DNA of 64,000 nt from Glaciecola sp964643575 (GCA_964643575.1 CAZXTD010000004.1:4040-68039), one strand, 5' to 3'. Shown: positions 52,519 through 62,327, counted from the first letter of the stretch. Program-made: numbers and translations. Notes: generated from the letters alone by a model not told the origin.

Positions 52519-55386
52519 ATGTTGAAATTTACCAAATCACTTATTGCGTCTGTTGTTGTATTTACAGCTGCAACTCAAATGCCTGTTATTGCCGAGTGGG
52601 AAAATATTGATAATGTTGATCTTAATGCAGGGCGGCAAGTTTTTGACCGAACAAATAGGCAATTTAACAGCACAGTCAGCATTAAAAATAATAGTGGTGA
52701 AGACTTTATAGGTCCTTTGCGATTGCTTGTGAGTGACAGCAGTATGGTCCTTGCGAACCCAGACGGTAGCAACGAGGAAGGCGTCCCATACGTTGTTATC
52801 CCAGAGGGGCTCGGTGCTGGCGAGAGCGCCAGGCTACAACTAAGTTTTGAGCTACAAAGGGCTCGACTTCGTTTTAATTTAGCACTACAGCAAGAAGCCG
52901 AAGAAGAATCTGATTGGGAGCTTGTATGGAGCGACGAATTTGACGGTGACCAAGTTGACGAAACAAAGTGGTCGTTTGAAGAGAACTGCTGGGGTGGTGG
53001 TAACAACGAACAGCAATGCTATACCAACCGGCTCGACAACTCGGTAGTTGCAGATGGTTTATTAACCATTATCGCCAAACGAGAGGATTTTACCGGGCCA
53101 AATAATCCAAATGGCGATACAAATAATTTGGCAACACTGCCCTATACCTCGGCACGCTTGCGCACAATAAACAAAGGTGATTGGACCTATGGGCGCTTTG
53201 AAATTAGCGCGAAAATGCCGCAAGGGCAGGGCACTTGGCCTGCTATATGGATGCTACCGACTGACTATGTGTACGGCGGATGGGCAGCTTCGGGCGAAAT
53301 TGACATTATGGAAGCAGTTAATCTAAAAGCACAAAGTGACGCTAGTGGTGCGCAAGAAGGGGATGAAGAAAACAGGATTCACGGTACTTTGCATTATGGG
53401 CGCTCTTGGCCAGGCAATGTGGCATCAGGTACTGACTTTAGTTTGCCAAATGGCATTAACCCTGCAGACGGCTTTCACGAATATGCAATAGAGTGGGAAG
53501 ACGGCGAAATACGTTGGTATATAGATGATATTCATTACGCAACGCAAACCTCAGACGGTTGGTATGCTCAATACGTAGATGAGGATGGCGTGTTACGCGA
53601 TGCTGAGGGCTCAGCGCCATTTAATGAACGTTTCCACATGCTAATAAATCTTGCTGTAGGAGGCAATTGGGCTGCAAATGTAAACGAAACAGGTATCGAT
53701 GAATCGGTTTTTCCACAAACCATGCAAGTTGATTACGTGCGCGTTTACGAATGTTCGATTAATCCATCAAACGGGCAAGGTTGCGCTACGATTGGTGAAA
53801 ACCCTGAATTTGTGCCAGGCAACACGCCGCCAGTGTTACAAGACCCTGATTCAGATATTGGCGCAGGTCCAGTTTTTGACATATTCATTGACGATTTAAG
53901 CGATGGATTAGGTTTTGATGGCTTTAATCCCGATGGAACAGTCGTTTACAACGTGACATCAGAAGATGGCAGAGGTAACGTTATTTCACTGTCGCAAAGC
54001 GGTAATGTGGGTAACTTCTTTGTGAACGGTAGCCCGGGTATGGATTTGAGTCATTTTGCTGAATACGGCGAAATTTCGTTTGATATTAAAGTTGTCGAGA
54101 ATAATAGCGACGCAACAGCCTTAATTAAAATGGACAGCGGTTGGCCCTCAGTGAGCGATATCCGCATCGAATTGCCAAGTGTTGGCGAATGGCAAACTGT
54201 GACGCTAAAAGTGGCTGATATTCTTGCAAACAGCAACACTTTTGCTCCCGGCAATTTTGCCGATGTTGCTCAAATCGTTAATCCATTCGTGTTTGAGCCT
54301 AGCGGGCCAGTTGAATTGATGCTCGATAACATCAAGTATCAATATAATCTAGCAGGCATTAATGAAGTTGTGGTGTTTGACGAGTTTGACCACCCTCCTT
54401 ATACCTTAGGGCAGTTTGTTGCAAATGGCAGCGTCACCATGGAGCAAATCGACAGTGGTGATAGCGCGCAAGGCCAAGTCAAAGAGCTTACCTTTAATAC
54501 CAACGAGTCGGTTGTATTCTTTCAAACACAAGTTGATGGCACGGGCGCAACGCTTAAGCTGGATATGACGCATTTAGACACGTTAGAGTTTGATTTATAC
54601 CTTGTTGAAGACCCTCGAGATTTACGTAATTTTACCATTAAAATGGATTGCGGCTTTCCTTGCGGAACAGGCGATGTGCCAATTGAAGCACCACCGGTTG
54701 GTGTATGGACAAGTTACTCAATTCCTTTAGCTGATTTAGTGAGTCATCCGGGCTCTAATTTAGACCTTGCTAGCGTTGATACACCTTTGGTGATATTCCC
54801 AAGCTGGGGTAATCAGCAGGGCGTAGTGATGCAAGTGGATAACGTACGTGTAGTTGGCGACGGTGACGACAACAACAATGTACCCATTGAAGTAGTGGTA
54901 GCAGAGGCAACCACTATTTTTGATGATGACTTAGCAAGTGAGTGGTCTTTCTTTGACTGTTGTGGCAACGCCGCGGTTAGCTTTGATACGGATGGACAAA
55001 GAGGCCAAGTCATTAAGGTCGACTTTTTTGGTCCATCAGGCACTGTGTCGGGTTTACAGGCAAGCTTACCACATAACCTAAATGCAGTAAGCCAAGGCAC
55101 TATTAGCTTTGATTTAAAACTTGTATCGCCATCGAACTTTGCAAATGCAGCTTATTTGGTTAAGTTTGAAGGCAGTGATGGCTCATTTTATGAGCGTGAG
55201 CTTAGCGCCAGTCTAGAAGGTATGCAACCTGAGCTAGGCCAGTGGCAGACCTACACGTTCAACATTGCAGACCTTGCTGCGGGTGGTTTAAATATAGAAA
55301 AGCTGCGTTTGATTATGGCCTTTCCAAGTTGGATGAATGCGCAAGGCGCAATTTATCAGCTTGATAATGTCGTTATTACGCCATAG
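52519..55386 (+). CDS. GH16 endo-beta-1,3-glucanase (laminarinase-like) with three C-terminal modules
   Basis: Secreted 955-residue glycoside hydrolase. The signal peptide ends before EWEN; a beta-sandwich domain (about 25-125) precedes the GH16 domain (about 130-415) with the catalytic motif GEIDIMEA (E260 nucleophile, D262, E265 acid/base) and WDEFDG-like SDEFDGDQVD at its start. Three similar beta-rich modules follow (about 452-612, 617-775, 797-955) with the pattern W/SF-D-L...G-W-Q-T-Y..LDN-V, resembling galactose-binding carbohydrate modules. ATG 52519 with AAGGAAA fits; an in-frame ATG 39 bases upstream overlaps the preceding gene. Likely degrades laminarin or similar beta-glucans. Confidence 0.9.
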   Translation: MLKFTKSLIASVVVFTAATQMPVIAEWENIDNVDLNAGRQVFDRTNRQFNSTVSIKNNSGEDFIGPLRLLVSDSSMVLANPDGSNEEGVPYVVIPEGLGAGESARLQLSFELQRARLRFNLALQQEAEEESDWELVWSDEFDGDQVDETKWSFEENCWGGGNNEQQCYTNRLDNSVVADGLLTIIAKREDFTGPNNPNGDTNNLATLPYTSARLRTINKGDWTYGRFEISAKMPQGQGTWPAIWMLPTDYVYGGWAASGEIDIMEAVNLKAQSDASGAQEGDEENRIHGTLHYGRSWPGNVASGTDFSLPNGINPADGFHEYAIEWEDGEIRWYIDDIHYATQTSDGWYAQYVDEDGVLRDAEGSAPFNERFHMLINLAVGGNWAANVNETGIDESVFPQTMQVDYVRVYECSINPSNGQGCATIGENPEFVPGNTPPVLQDPDSDIGAGPVFDIFIDDLSDGLGFDGFNPDGTVVYNVTSEDGRGNVISLSQSGNVGNFFVNGSPGMDLSHFAEYGEISFDIKVVENNSDATALIKMDSGWPSVSDIRIELPSVGEWQTVTLKVADILANSNTFAPGNFADVAQIVNPFVFEPSGPVELMLDNIKYQYNLAGINEVVVFDEFDHPPYTLGQFVANGSVTMEQIDSGDSAQGQVKELTFNTNESVVFFQTQVDGTGATLKLDMTHLDTLEFDLYLVEDPRDLRNFTIKMDCGFPCGTGDVPIEAPPVGVWTSYSIPLADLVSHPGSNLDLASVDTPLVIFPSWGNQQGVVMQVDNVRVVGDGDDNNNVPIEVVVAEATTIFDDDLASEWSFFDCCGNAAVSFDTDGQRGQVIKVDFFGPSGTVSGLQASLPHNLNAVSQGTISFDLKLVSPSNFANAAYLVKFEGSDGSFYERELSASLEGMQPELGQWQTYTFNIADLAAGGLNIEKLRLIMAFPSWMNAQGAIYQLDNVVITP

Positions 55387-55399
55387 GGCTAAGGTAACT

Positions 55400-55528
55400 C
55401 CCCGTCATCCCGTCGAAGGACGGGATCTCCTTGGTATACAACTAACTTTAATTGAGACAGTTTACTGGGTTTCAAGGAGGTTACCGCCTTCGCGGTAATA
55501 ACGGGGGAGCTTCGCGGTAATGACGGGG
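55400..55528. repeat. Intergenic hairpin repeat element with terminal inverted repeat
   Basis: CCCCGTCAT at 55400-55408 mirrors ATGACGGGG at 55520-55528. Inside are two perfect hairpins: ATCCCGTC/GACGGGAT around GAAG (55407-55426) and TTACCGC/GCGGTAA around CTTC (55481-55498). Together about 130 bases, between GH16 and the S9 peptidase. This resembles the extragenic palindromic or MITE-type repeats built on CCGTCATTCCCGCGAA-like units. Not related to the RAYT repeat by sequence. Confidence 0.7.
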
Positions 55529-55605
55529 GTTGTATTTAAACAATAAACGACAAGTCAAAGCTTGTAATGTAAGCTATTAGCAATAAATATATCGAGGTAA
55601 TTACA

Positions 55606-57543
55606 ATGAAAATAAAATCCTTAATGAGTTATTGCTGTTGCTTGTTCTTAGCCGCATTAGTCAGCGCGAGTGTCAGCGCGTCTGAAAAACATGTTACGCC
55701 CGAAGACCTATGGCAGTTGAAGCGTGTAAGCCCGCTAGGGCTTAATCAAGCAGGCACGCATGTACTTTACAGAGTGACCGTGCCTAATATCCAAAGCAAT
55801 GGTTTTGATAGCAAAGTGTATCAGGTGTCTGTTAATGGAGGCCCTAGTCAATTAGTCGAGAACTATCAAGGCTTGGTGGTAGATAAAAATGTGTCTCCTG
55901 ATGGCACTAAAAAGCTTTTCCACCAATCAGTGAAAATAGATGTAGTACTTGGCACAGACCGCTACAAGGATTTGAGTAAATCAAACGCCTATGTGTTTGA
56001 TGACTTAAACTATCGGCATTGGGACACATGGAACGACGGCAGTTTTAAGCATGTGTTTTATAAAGACCTAGTGAGTGAAGAACAAACCGACATAATGCTC
56101 AACGAGCCATACTCTTCCCCGCAATCACCTTTTGGTGGCGAAGAAGACTACATTTGGGGCCCACAAGGCAAACATATTTATTACGTGAGTAAAAAGCTCG
56201 AAGGCGTTGAATATGTGACTAGCACCAACACTGATATATATCGTTATACACTCGCCAACAAAGAAACCGTTAATCTGACCAAAGACAACCTAGGTTACGA
56301 CAAGTATCCAGCGTTTTCGTCTAAAGGACAGTTAGCTTGGCTACGTATGCAAACACCGGGTTACGAAGCCGATAAAAACGACATTATGGTCATGTTAGGC
56401 GACGATATGCTAAACCTGACAGGCCATTGGGATGAGAGCGTTCAAAGTTTTAAGTGGAGTAAAGACGCTCGCCGTATTTACTTTACTGCTGCTACCGGTG
56501 GCACTATCCAGCTATTTCAAGTAAGCCTACCTCGGCGCTTAAGCGCAAGCACTAAAGCTGATGATCTTCAGATAGAACAGCTCACTCAAGGCCAGTTTGA
56601 TGTAAATGGCATTGTGGCAGAGGTTGACGGAAAGCTTATAGTGACCCGCAATAGTATGAACGCAGCCAGAGAGATTTATAGCTACAACATTAAAAGCAAA
56701 GCACTAACAGCCCTTACCACTGAAAACGACGCTTTTTATGCTTCAAAAGACTTGCCGACCGTTAAAAAGCAAATGGTGAAAACCCAAGACGGTCAAGACA
56801 TGCTGGTTTGGGTGATTTACCCGCCTAATTTTGATGAAAGCAAAAAGTACCCAACATTGCTCTACGCACAAGGTGGCCCGCAGTCGCCCTTATCCCAGTT
56901 TTATTCGTTTCGTTGGAACTTCCAAGTTATGGCGTCACAAGGTTACATTGTGGTAGCGCCAAACCGCCGTGGTATGCCTGGGCATGGCGTTAAATGGAAC
57001 GAGGCTATTAGCAAAGACTGGGGCGGCGGTGCTATGCAAGACTATCTCGACGCTATCGATGAGGTATCTAAAGCATCTTACGTAGACAATGACCGCATTG
57101 GAATGATTGGCGCAAGCTTTGGTGGCTACTCAGTGTTTTACTTAGCCGCGCATCACGAAAACCGTTTTAAGACATTTATCTCTCACGACGGCGTATTTGA
57201 TTTTAAAAGCATGTATGGCACTACCGAAGAGCTGTTTTTTGTGAATCATGATATCGGCGGCGCATATTGGGACAAAAACAACGCCGCGGCGCAAAAGTCG
57301 TATGAAGAATTTAACCCTATTAATTTTGTGCAAAATTGGAATGCGCCAATGTTAGTTATCCATGGCGGCAGAGACTACAGAGTACCACTAGGGCAGGGCA
57401 TTCAAGCGTTTCAAGCCGCACGTTTGCTTGGGCTTAAAAGCCGCTTAGTGTATTTCCCTGAAGAAAACCATTGGGTGCTTACTCCCCAAAATGGTTTGGT
57501 ATGGCAGCATGAGTTCTTTAAGTGGTTGGATGAAACGCTGTAG
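55606..57543 (+). CDS. S9 family prolyl oligopeptidase-type peptidase
   Basis: Exported (signal peptide LFLAALVSASVSASE) 645-residue serine peptidase: beta-propeller-like N-terminal part and C-terminal alpha/beta-hydrolase domain with catalytic S504 (GASFGGYS), D590 (HGGRDYRVP) and H622 (ENHWVLT). The pattern fits the S9C/DPP-like peptidases common in marine bacteria. AGGTAATTACA precedes the ATG. May supply peptides from the same biomass that GH16 degrades. Confidence 0.9.
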   Translation: MKIKSLMSYCCCLFLAALVSASVSASEKHVTPEDLWQLKRVSPLGLNQAGTHVLYRVTVPNIQSNGFDSKVYQVSVNGGPSQLVENYQGLVVDKNVSPDGTKKLFHQSVKIDVVLGTDRYKDLSKSNAYVFDDLNYRHWDTWNDGSFKHVFYKDLVSEEQTDIMLNEPYSSPQSPFGGEEDYIWGPQGKHIYYVSKKLEGVEYVTSTNTDIYRYTLANKETVNLTKDNLGYDKYPAFSSKGQLAWLRMQTPGYEADKNDIMVMLGDDMLNLTGHWDESVQSFKWSKDARRIYFTAATGGTIQLFQVSLPRRLSASTKADDLQIEQLTQGQFDVNGIVAEVDGKLIVTRNSMNAAREIYSYNIKSKALTALTTENDAFYASKDLPTVKKQMVKTQDGQDMLVWVIYPPNFDESKKYPTLLYAQGGPQSPLSQFYSFRWNFQVMASQGYIVVAPNRRGMPGHGVKWNEAISKDWGGGAMQDYLDAIDEVSKASYVDNDRIGMIGASFGGYSVFYLAAHHENRFKTFISHDGVFDFKSMYGTTEELFFVNHDIGGAYWDKNNAAAQKSYEEFNPINFVQNWNAPMLVIHGGRDYRVPLGQGIQAFQAARLLGLKSRLVYFPEENHWVLTPQNGLVWQHEFFKWLDETL

Positions 57544-57629
57544 ATTGATTAAGCGGTTTTCGCAAAACACACATTATATTTATTAATATGGTGTGCTCGG
57601 TTTTTAGTCGAACTATTAAAAAACTAAGA

Positions 57630-58718
57630 TTAGGGTTCAGGTGGTGACTGCGTTTCAACTTCGATGCGGTCACGGCCATTTTCTTTGGCCACATATAGTA
57701 GTTCATCAGCCCGTTTTAAAATGTCTTCGATAGGCTCTTCGTTACTCAAAGTAACAATACCAAAACTCATGGTGATAGATAACTCTTTAGAAGACATCAA
57801 TTTGCTCACGAGGCTGCTTTTGACCTTTTCAATTACTTGTGGTGCTTGGTCTATGCTGCACCTAGGTAGCACTATTACAAACTCCTCTCCGCCCCATCGG
57901 CATATGACATCACTTTTACGTAAATTTGCAGATAATGTGTCGGCTATACCAATTAGTACCTCATCGCCAACCTGATGCCCGTATGTGTCGTTTACTTTTT
58001 TGAAGTGGTCAACATCGGCAAAGCACAAGCAGAATGGAGATCGTGACTTCTTCATCATTTCAAGCTCGTAGTCGAGTAATTCGTATAAAAAGTGACGGTT
58101 ATATAAGCCGGTGAGCTCGTCATTATAAATTTGTTTTTGTAGGCGTTTGCTTTGCTTGATTTGCATAGACTTTAACCGCATTAATACAAACATTAATGCG
58201 GCGCCAGTCATGAGCGTAACAATCAAAAAGAAAATATCAGCGGTTCTGGCTGAACTTTTGCCTTGTGCACTTTCGGGAAAAATCGCATGTATTATGACCA
58301 GTTCTGCGACTACCAAAAGCCCTATTGCACCTGTGACCCAGTAATTTTTAGCCGTGTTCAAAGTTGCCATTGCAATGGTCGACCATAAAATCATTTGCGC
58401 GCCAAAGTCAGTGCCGGTAAACCATGTGATTATCGGCACATTCACAATCATATTAACCAGGGCGAGTATTACCGATAGTTCAAATTTTCCGGTGCGCACC
58501 AAGTAAGTCGAAGCACACCACAAAAGTGCACCAACAATACAGGAGTAAACCGCGGTCCACATAGAGCCTGCTGTAAACAGCACGATGCCGACAATATTCA
58601 TGCTAAAACCACTTATGCAAGACAAGAAAATACCGAAATATTCGGCATGCTTGCGCTTTTCTATCTGTTTGGGTGGATAGTTAATAAAGTTACTTAAACG
58701 CGCTATTAGACTCACCAT
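57630..58718 (-). CDS. Membrane diguanylate cyclase, feedback-site intact
   Basis: A 362-residue protein with about six N-terminal helices (residues 28-185) in a MASE-like sensor unit and a C-terminal GGDEF domain. GGEEF is at 276-280, RxxD is RKSD at 267-270, metal loop DVDHFKKVNDTYGH intact. Predicted active and product-inhibited. It is the downstream gene of a tandem pair: its start is two bases after the stop of the next entry. Confidence 0.9.
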   Translation of the reverse strand: MVSLIARLSNFINYPPKQIEKRKHAEYFGIFLSCISGFSMNIVGIVLFTAGSMWTAVYSCIVGALLWCASTYLVRTGKFELSVILALVNMIVNVPIITWFTGTDFGAQMILWSTIAMATLNTAKNYWVTGAIGLLVVAELVIIHAIFPESAQGKSSARTADIFFLIVTLMTGAALMFVLMRLKSMQIKQSKRLQKQIYNDELTGLYNRHFLYELLDYELEMMKKSRSPFCLCFADVDHFKKVNDTYGHQVGDEVLIGIADTLSANLRKSDVICRWGGEEFVIVLPRCSIDQAPQVIEKVKSSLVSKLMSSKELSITMSFGIVTLSNEEPIEDILKRADELLYVAKENGRDRIEVETQSPPEP

Positions 58719-58720
58719 AA

Positions 58721-59773
58721 TTATGTTAGCAACTTTGTTTGAATATTGTTTCTTCCTTGCGCTTTTGCTTGATACAAGAGTGCGTCTACACGTTGCAAAA
58801 GGTGGTCTAAGCTCTCGTTGCCATCGCTTTCAACCAAACCAAAACTCATAGTTATAGACAAACCGTCTATTGCGTTATCACTTACCACGCTGGCAATCGC
58901 CTGTATTACAGACTCGGCATACTCTACTCTGCTTTCTGGCAGGTAAATCAAAAATTCTTCACCGCCCCAGCGACAGGATGTATCGTTTTGCCCCAAATAA
59001 GTCTGAAAGCATTCAGACACCATTTTAAGCACTTTATCGCCAACATCATGGCCATGGTTATCGTTGATTGATTTGAAGTGGTCAATATCGGCCATCGCTA
59101 GAGTGAAAGAACGTTTTTCGCGAGCTGAAACGGCCAATTGATAATTCAAAAATGAAGTGAAATAACGTCTGTTGTAAAGGTCGGTTAAGTTGTCACGGTT
59201 GGCTAAACGTTGAAGTTTGTTCCGGCGCTTACTAACCGACAGACTCATTGTCACGATAGAAAGCAATAGCAAAGTGCCGCCGACACCAATAAACACTAAT
59301 TTGGAGTAAGCATAAAACTCATATTCGGTGCTATGTGGAATAAAATACTGAAGGCTAACAAAGATAAGTATCGCGAGGCCAAAAATGTTACGTGCAACGG
59401 CCAAGTTAATACTTGTATTAATGGCAAACAAGCATGCTGTGGGCCATATCAACATGTGAAAGCCTGACTGCGTGCCATAAACCGTGGTGTGAAATGCAAT
59501 CACAAAAAGATTAGTAATGGTTATTAATAAAACTGCTTGGTCAAAACGAATTTGTGCAATCAAGACAAGTGAATATAGGTAGAGACAAACTGCAATGATA
59601 TTAACAAAGATAAGGCTATGAATATTTGCCTGAAAGACCGTCCATAGCAAAAACGAGAAAGCAACCAGCATCGCGATACTAAACTGCATCATTCGTTGAT
59701 ACTCGCGTTTCGCGAACGGCTCAAGTGCCTTGTAGCGGTCTTTAAAGTTGTTTGATGCGGAAGCTTTAATCAA
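58721..59773 (-). CDS. Membrane diguanylate cyclase, feedback-site missing
   Basis: A 350-residue membrane GGDEF protein with the same layout as the neighbour. GGEEF at 270-274 is intact; the inhibitory-site position is GQND (261-264), so the arginine is absent. Active site loop DIDHFKSINDNHGHDVGD is conserved. Probably co-transcribed with the downstream gene (2 bp gap). Confidence 0.9.
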   Translation of the reverse strand: MIKASASNNFKDRYKALEPFAKREYQRMMQFSIAMLVAFSFLLWTVFQANIHSLIFVNIIAVCLYLYSLVLIAQIRFDQAVLLITITNLFVIAFHTTVYGTQSGFHMLIWPTACLFAINTSINLAVARNIFGLAILIFVSLQYFIPHSTEYEFYAYSKLVFIGVGGTLLLLSIVTMSLSVSKRRNKLQRLANRDNLTDLYNRRYFTSFLNYQLAVSAREKRSFTLAMADIDHFKSINDNHGHDVGDKVLKMVSECFQTYLGQNDTSCRWGGEEFLIYLPESRVEYAESVIQAIASVVSDNAIDGLSITMSFGLVESDGNESLDHLLQRVDALLYQAKAQGRNNIQTKLLT

Positions 59774-60001
59774 TTTACTAAACCCAATGCACTGGATCGG
59801 TGGTGCGGGCTACGCTCGTTAAGGGTAACAATTTTCTGCATAAGACGAGACGAGTCTTCCCAGCAAATTGTATACTTGGCGGTAATTGTGCGAACAAGTG
59901 TTAACTCTCCAAGAGCGTTATGTTGAGCATTCGTTAGCACATAATATCGGCCTAATTGTGGGAAACTTAAGTAGTTTTACGCATTCTGTCTATTCAAATA
60001 A

Positions 60002-60469
60002 TTACTCTTCGAGGATGTACGTAAAACGGCCATTCGCCGTTTTTCTAAACTTTCCTGAATCGAGGTCGCCGTTATCCAAAATAGTATCGAGCTCAGCTAT
60101 TTCTGCTTCGGTAGCGGTCGGTCCAACAATAGAGATGCCCGCATAAGAATAGCCATCAGGTCCTTCCCAATTCCAGTTACCACCAAGTGCTGTTGTGCTC
60201 AACCATTCGGTTTCGTTAATGGCTAAACCTCTAGCAACGGGTAAGGTGAGGTGTGTATCGTCTGGGTAAACGCCATTGACTTGCTTAGCAATATCAAATG
60301 CTCGAGCAAAACTGCCGAGCTGCGTTGCGGTTTCAGACAAGCTTGCTCTGAGCACCATGTTTTTGTAGGAGGGTAAGGCAACCGACGCGAGTATGCCGAT
60401 GATTGCGACCACAATCATCAATTCGATTAAGGTAAAGCCTGTTTGTTTTTTATTTGATAATACTTCCAT
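60002..60469 (-). CDS. Type IV prepilin (PilA-like)
   Basis: A 155-residue prepilin: short leader (11 residues) ending QTG, then FTLIELMIVVAIIGILASVALPSY, the standard N-methylated helix. The rest is a small globular pilin with no visible cysteine pair, ending in TYILEE. No other pilus gene is nearby. Distinct from the longer MSHA-type pilin at 4.6 kb. Confidence 0.85.
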   Translation of the reverse strand: MEVLSNKKQTGFTLIELMIVVAIIGILASVALPSYKNMVLRASLSETATQLGSFARAFDIAKQVNGVYPDDTHLTLPVARGLAINETEWLSTTALGGNWNWEGPDGYSYAGISIVGPTATEAEIAELDTILDNGDLDSGKFRKTANGRFTYILEE

Positions 60470-60639
60470 TTGAACACCCCTTTACTACGACAACTTAGAT
60501 CATTGATGATCACGTTTGTTCTAGACATCGTTCAAAATGGAAGATACCACATGCTTGAAGCAGTTAGGTCATGTATGAAAATACGCGCGTATATCTTGGG
60601 CCGCAATATTTGCACCAAATGAGTACTTACCCCATAGCA

Positions 60640-60885
60640 TTATCCGTGAAGTTTTGTGTATTTCTCGGCAAGTTGATCAAGAGTTTCAACTCTTTTTGGG
60701 TCGGCAACAATGCATTCTATTGGGCATACTTGAACACAACTAGGCTCATCAAAGTGCCCCACACACTCTGTGCATTTGTCGGCGTTTATTTCGTATATCT
60801 CAGCGCCCAAAGCAATGGCATCGTTGGGGCATTCTTCGGGGCATAGATCGCAGTTTATGCATTCGTCGGTGATATGTAGTGCCAT
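60640..60885 (-). CDS. YfhL family 4Fe-4S dicluster ferredoxin
   Basis: An 81-residue ferredoxin with two cluster motifs, CINCDLCPEECPNDAI and CTECVGHFDEPSCVQVCPIECI, where the second cluster carries the long insertion typical of YfhL (Alvin-type ferredoxins). Cytosolic electron carrier; partner not known here. AGGTTAATAAC upstream. Often lone gene, as here. Confidence 0.92.
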   Translation of the reverse strand: MALHITDECINCDLCPEECPNDAIALGAEIYEINADKCTECVGHFDEPSCVQVCPIECIVADPKRVETLDQLAEKYTKLHG

Positions 60886-60965
60886 GTTATTAACCTCACG
60901 CAGGTAGTTACATTAGTGTGTATTTGCAGGTTAGCGTGAATAACGAATTATGCTCTTGATCTTCG

Positions 60966-61637
60966 TCAAAGATAAGCGTTTTCTAAAATAGACAGAGTAA
61001 AAGATTTGCGCAAATAGAAACCGCGAGGCCTTGTTTTGATTATGCTGCCATCGGCTCCAACGGCATCTGTAAGGGCGCTTCCGTTTGCGGCTTTAGGTCG
61101 TAATTGCAATACCTCACCTACTCGGGCGGTAATGGTTTCGACTTGGCCCAGAGCAATGAGATCCATTAACTCTTCCCAGTCTTCTTGCATGAGTTTTGAT
61201 TGCTGGTCGTTAGGTTGCCACATAATGGGCGAGCCGACGACACGATCTGCGGGGGGAATTTCACGCTCACCTTGGACCGGTATCCACAATACCTTCGTTA
61301 GTTTGTTGCGTACGTTTGAAGTTTCCCACGTCAGGCCCGTCAAGTGTGTGAGTGGCGCATAACATACATAGGTGGTCTCAAGAGGTGTATTGGCGTGGCT
61401 TAAAGGGAGCGTTTTGAGCTCAATACCCAATTCAACAAAGTCTTGCTCAGGTTTACTGCCAGCGCTTGCGCCTAAATAGGCCTCAATAAGCTGCCCGCTC
61501 CAGCCTTTGTGACGTTTAAAATTAAGCGGCACTTTTACGCCGATGTGCTGAGCGATATCAGCAAGGCGTAAACCTGCCATTTCGCTAGCGCGTGCCATAA
61601 GTGCACTTTCAGATTGAGGTGGGGCTTGAATTTTCAC
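60966..61637 (-). CDS. mutH: DNA mismatch repair endonuclease MutH
   Basis: Nicks the unmethylated strand at hemimethylated GATC when activated by MutL. GTG at 61637 gives 223 residues (E. coli 229); QAPPQSESALMARASEMAGLRLADIA aligns with E. coli's N-terminus, which rules out the longer reading that would overlap rppH. Catalytic signature is GASAGSKPEQDFVELGIELKT. Divergent from rppH, as in E. coli. The alternative ATG at 61598 would lose conserved residues. Confidence 0.92.
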   Translation of the reverse strand: MKIQAPPQSESALMARASEMAGLRLADIAQHIGVKVPLNFKRHKGWSGQLIEAYLGASAGSKPEQDFVELGIELKTLPLSHANTPLETTYVCYAPLTHLTGLTWETSNVRNKLTKVLWIPVQGEREIPPADRVVGSPIMWQPNDQQSKLMQEDWEELMDLIALGQVETITARVGEVLQLRPKAANGSALTDAVGADGSIIKTRPRGFYLRKSFTLSILENAYL

Positions 61638-61734
61638 AAATCTGCAACAAATACTTTGACTAAATCTAAGAATATGAAAGAATGTAAGTATATCAAAAAA
61701 CAACCGCGCCAGGTAATCAGAGTGATTGATACCG

Positions 61735-62265
61735 ATGATTGATACCGAAGGGTACCGCGCGAATGTTGGCATTATAATCTGTAACAAATCAGGACAAGTA
61801 TTCTGGGCCAGACGCTACGGCCAACATTCATGGCAATTCCCCCAAGGTGGAATTGACCAAGGCGAAACTGCCGAACAGGCAATGTACAGGGAGCTAACCG
61901 AAGAAGTTGGCTTAACACAAAAAGACGTAAAAATCGAAGCAGTATCACGCACTTGGTTGCGTTATAAATTGCCCAAAAGGCTCGTGCGTAAAGGCACAGA
62001 GCCCGTATGCATTGGTCAAAAGCAAAAATGGTTTTTACTGTCACTCACGTGTCACGAAAAAGACATAAACTTAGCTCACACAGGCCATCCTGAGTTTGAT
62101 GATTGGCGTTGGGTGAGTTATTGGTATCCCATACGCAACGTTGTGTCGTTTAAACGAGACGTTTACCGGCGTGCCATGAAAGAGTTTGTACCGGCAGTCA
62201 TGCCCGCAAGCAAAGCACAACCATCGCAACCAAGAAGAAACCGAAAACGCAAAAATAGGAGCTAA
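61735..62265 (+). CDS. rppH: RNA pyrophosphohydrolase RppH
   Basis: Nudix hydrolase that converts 5'-triphosphate mRNA to monophosphate and starts decay. 176 residues from ATG 61735; the Nudix box spans G38-L60 with E44, R52-E53, E56-E57 and G59. YRANVGIIICN and WQFPQGGID match RppH. Ends with a basic tail RRNRKRKNRS. An in-frame TTG nine bases upstream is not needed. Confidence 0.95.
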   Translation: MIDTEGYRANVGIIICNKSGQVFWARRYGQHSWQFPQGGIDQGETAEQAMYRELTEEVGLTQKDVKIEAVSRTWLRYKLPKRLVRKGTEPVCIGQKQKWFLLSLTCHEKDINLAHTGHPEFDDWRWVSYWYPIRNVVSFKRDVYRRAMKEFVPAVMPASKAQPSQPRRNRKRKNRS

Positions 62266-62327
62266 GACTTTTATATGCCAAGTCGGACACTGGATGCTTT
62301 TGACTATTTTGCCATTGGATCGAGTGA

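Noticed and set aside
61638..61787. Longer MutH N-terminus that would overlap rppH
   Set aside because: The extra 50 residues have no match to MutH and run into the rppH coding region; the GTG at 61637 aligns with the E. coli N-terminus.
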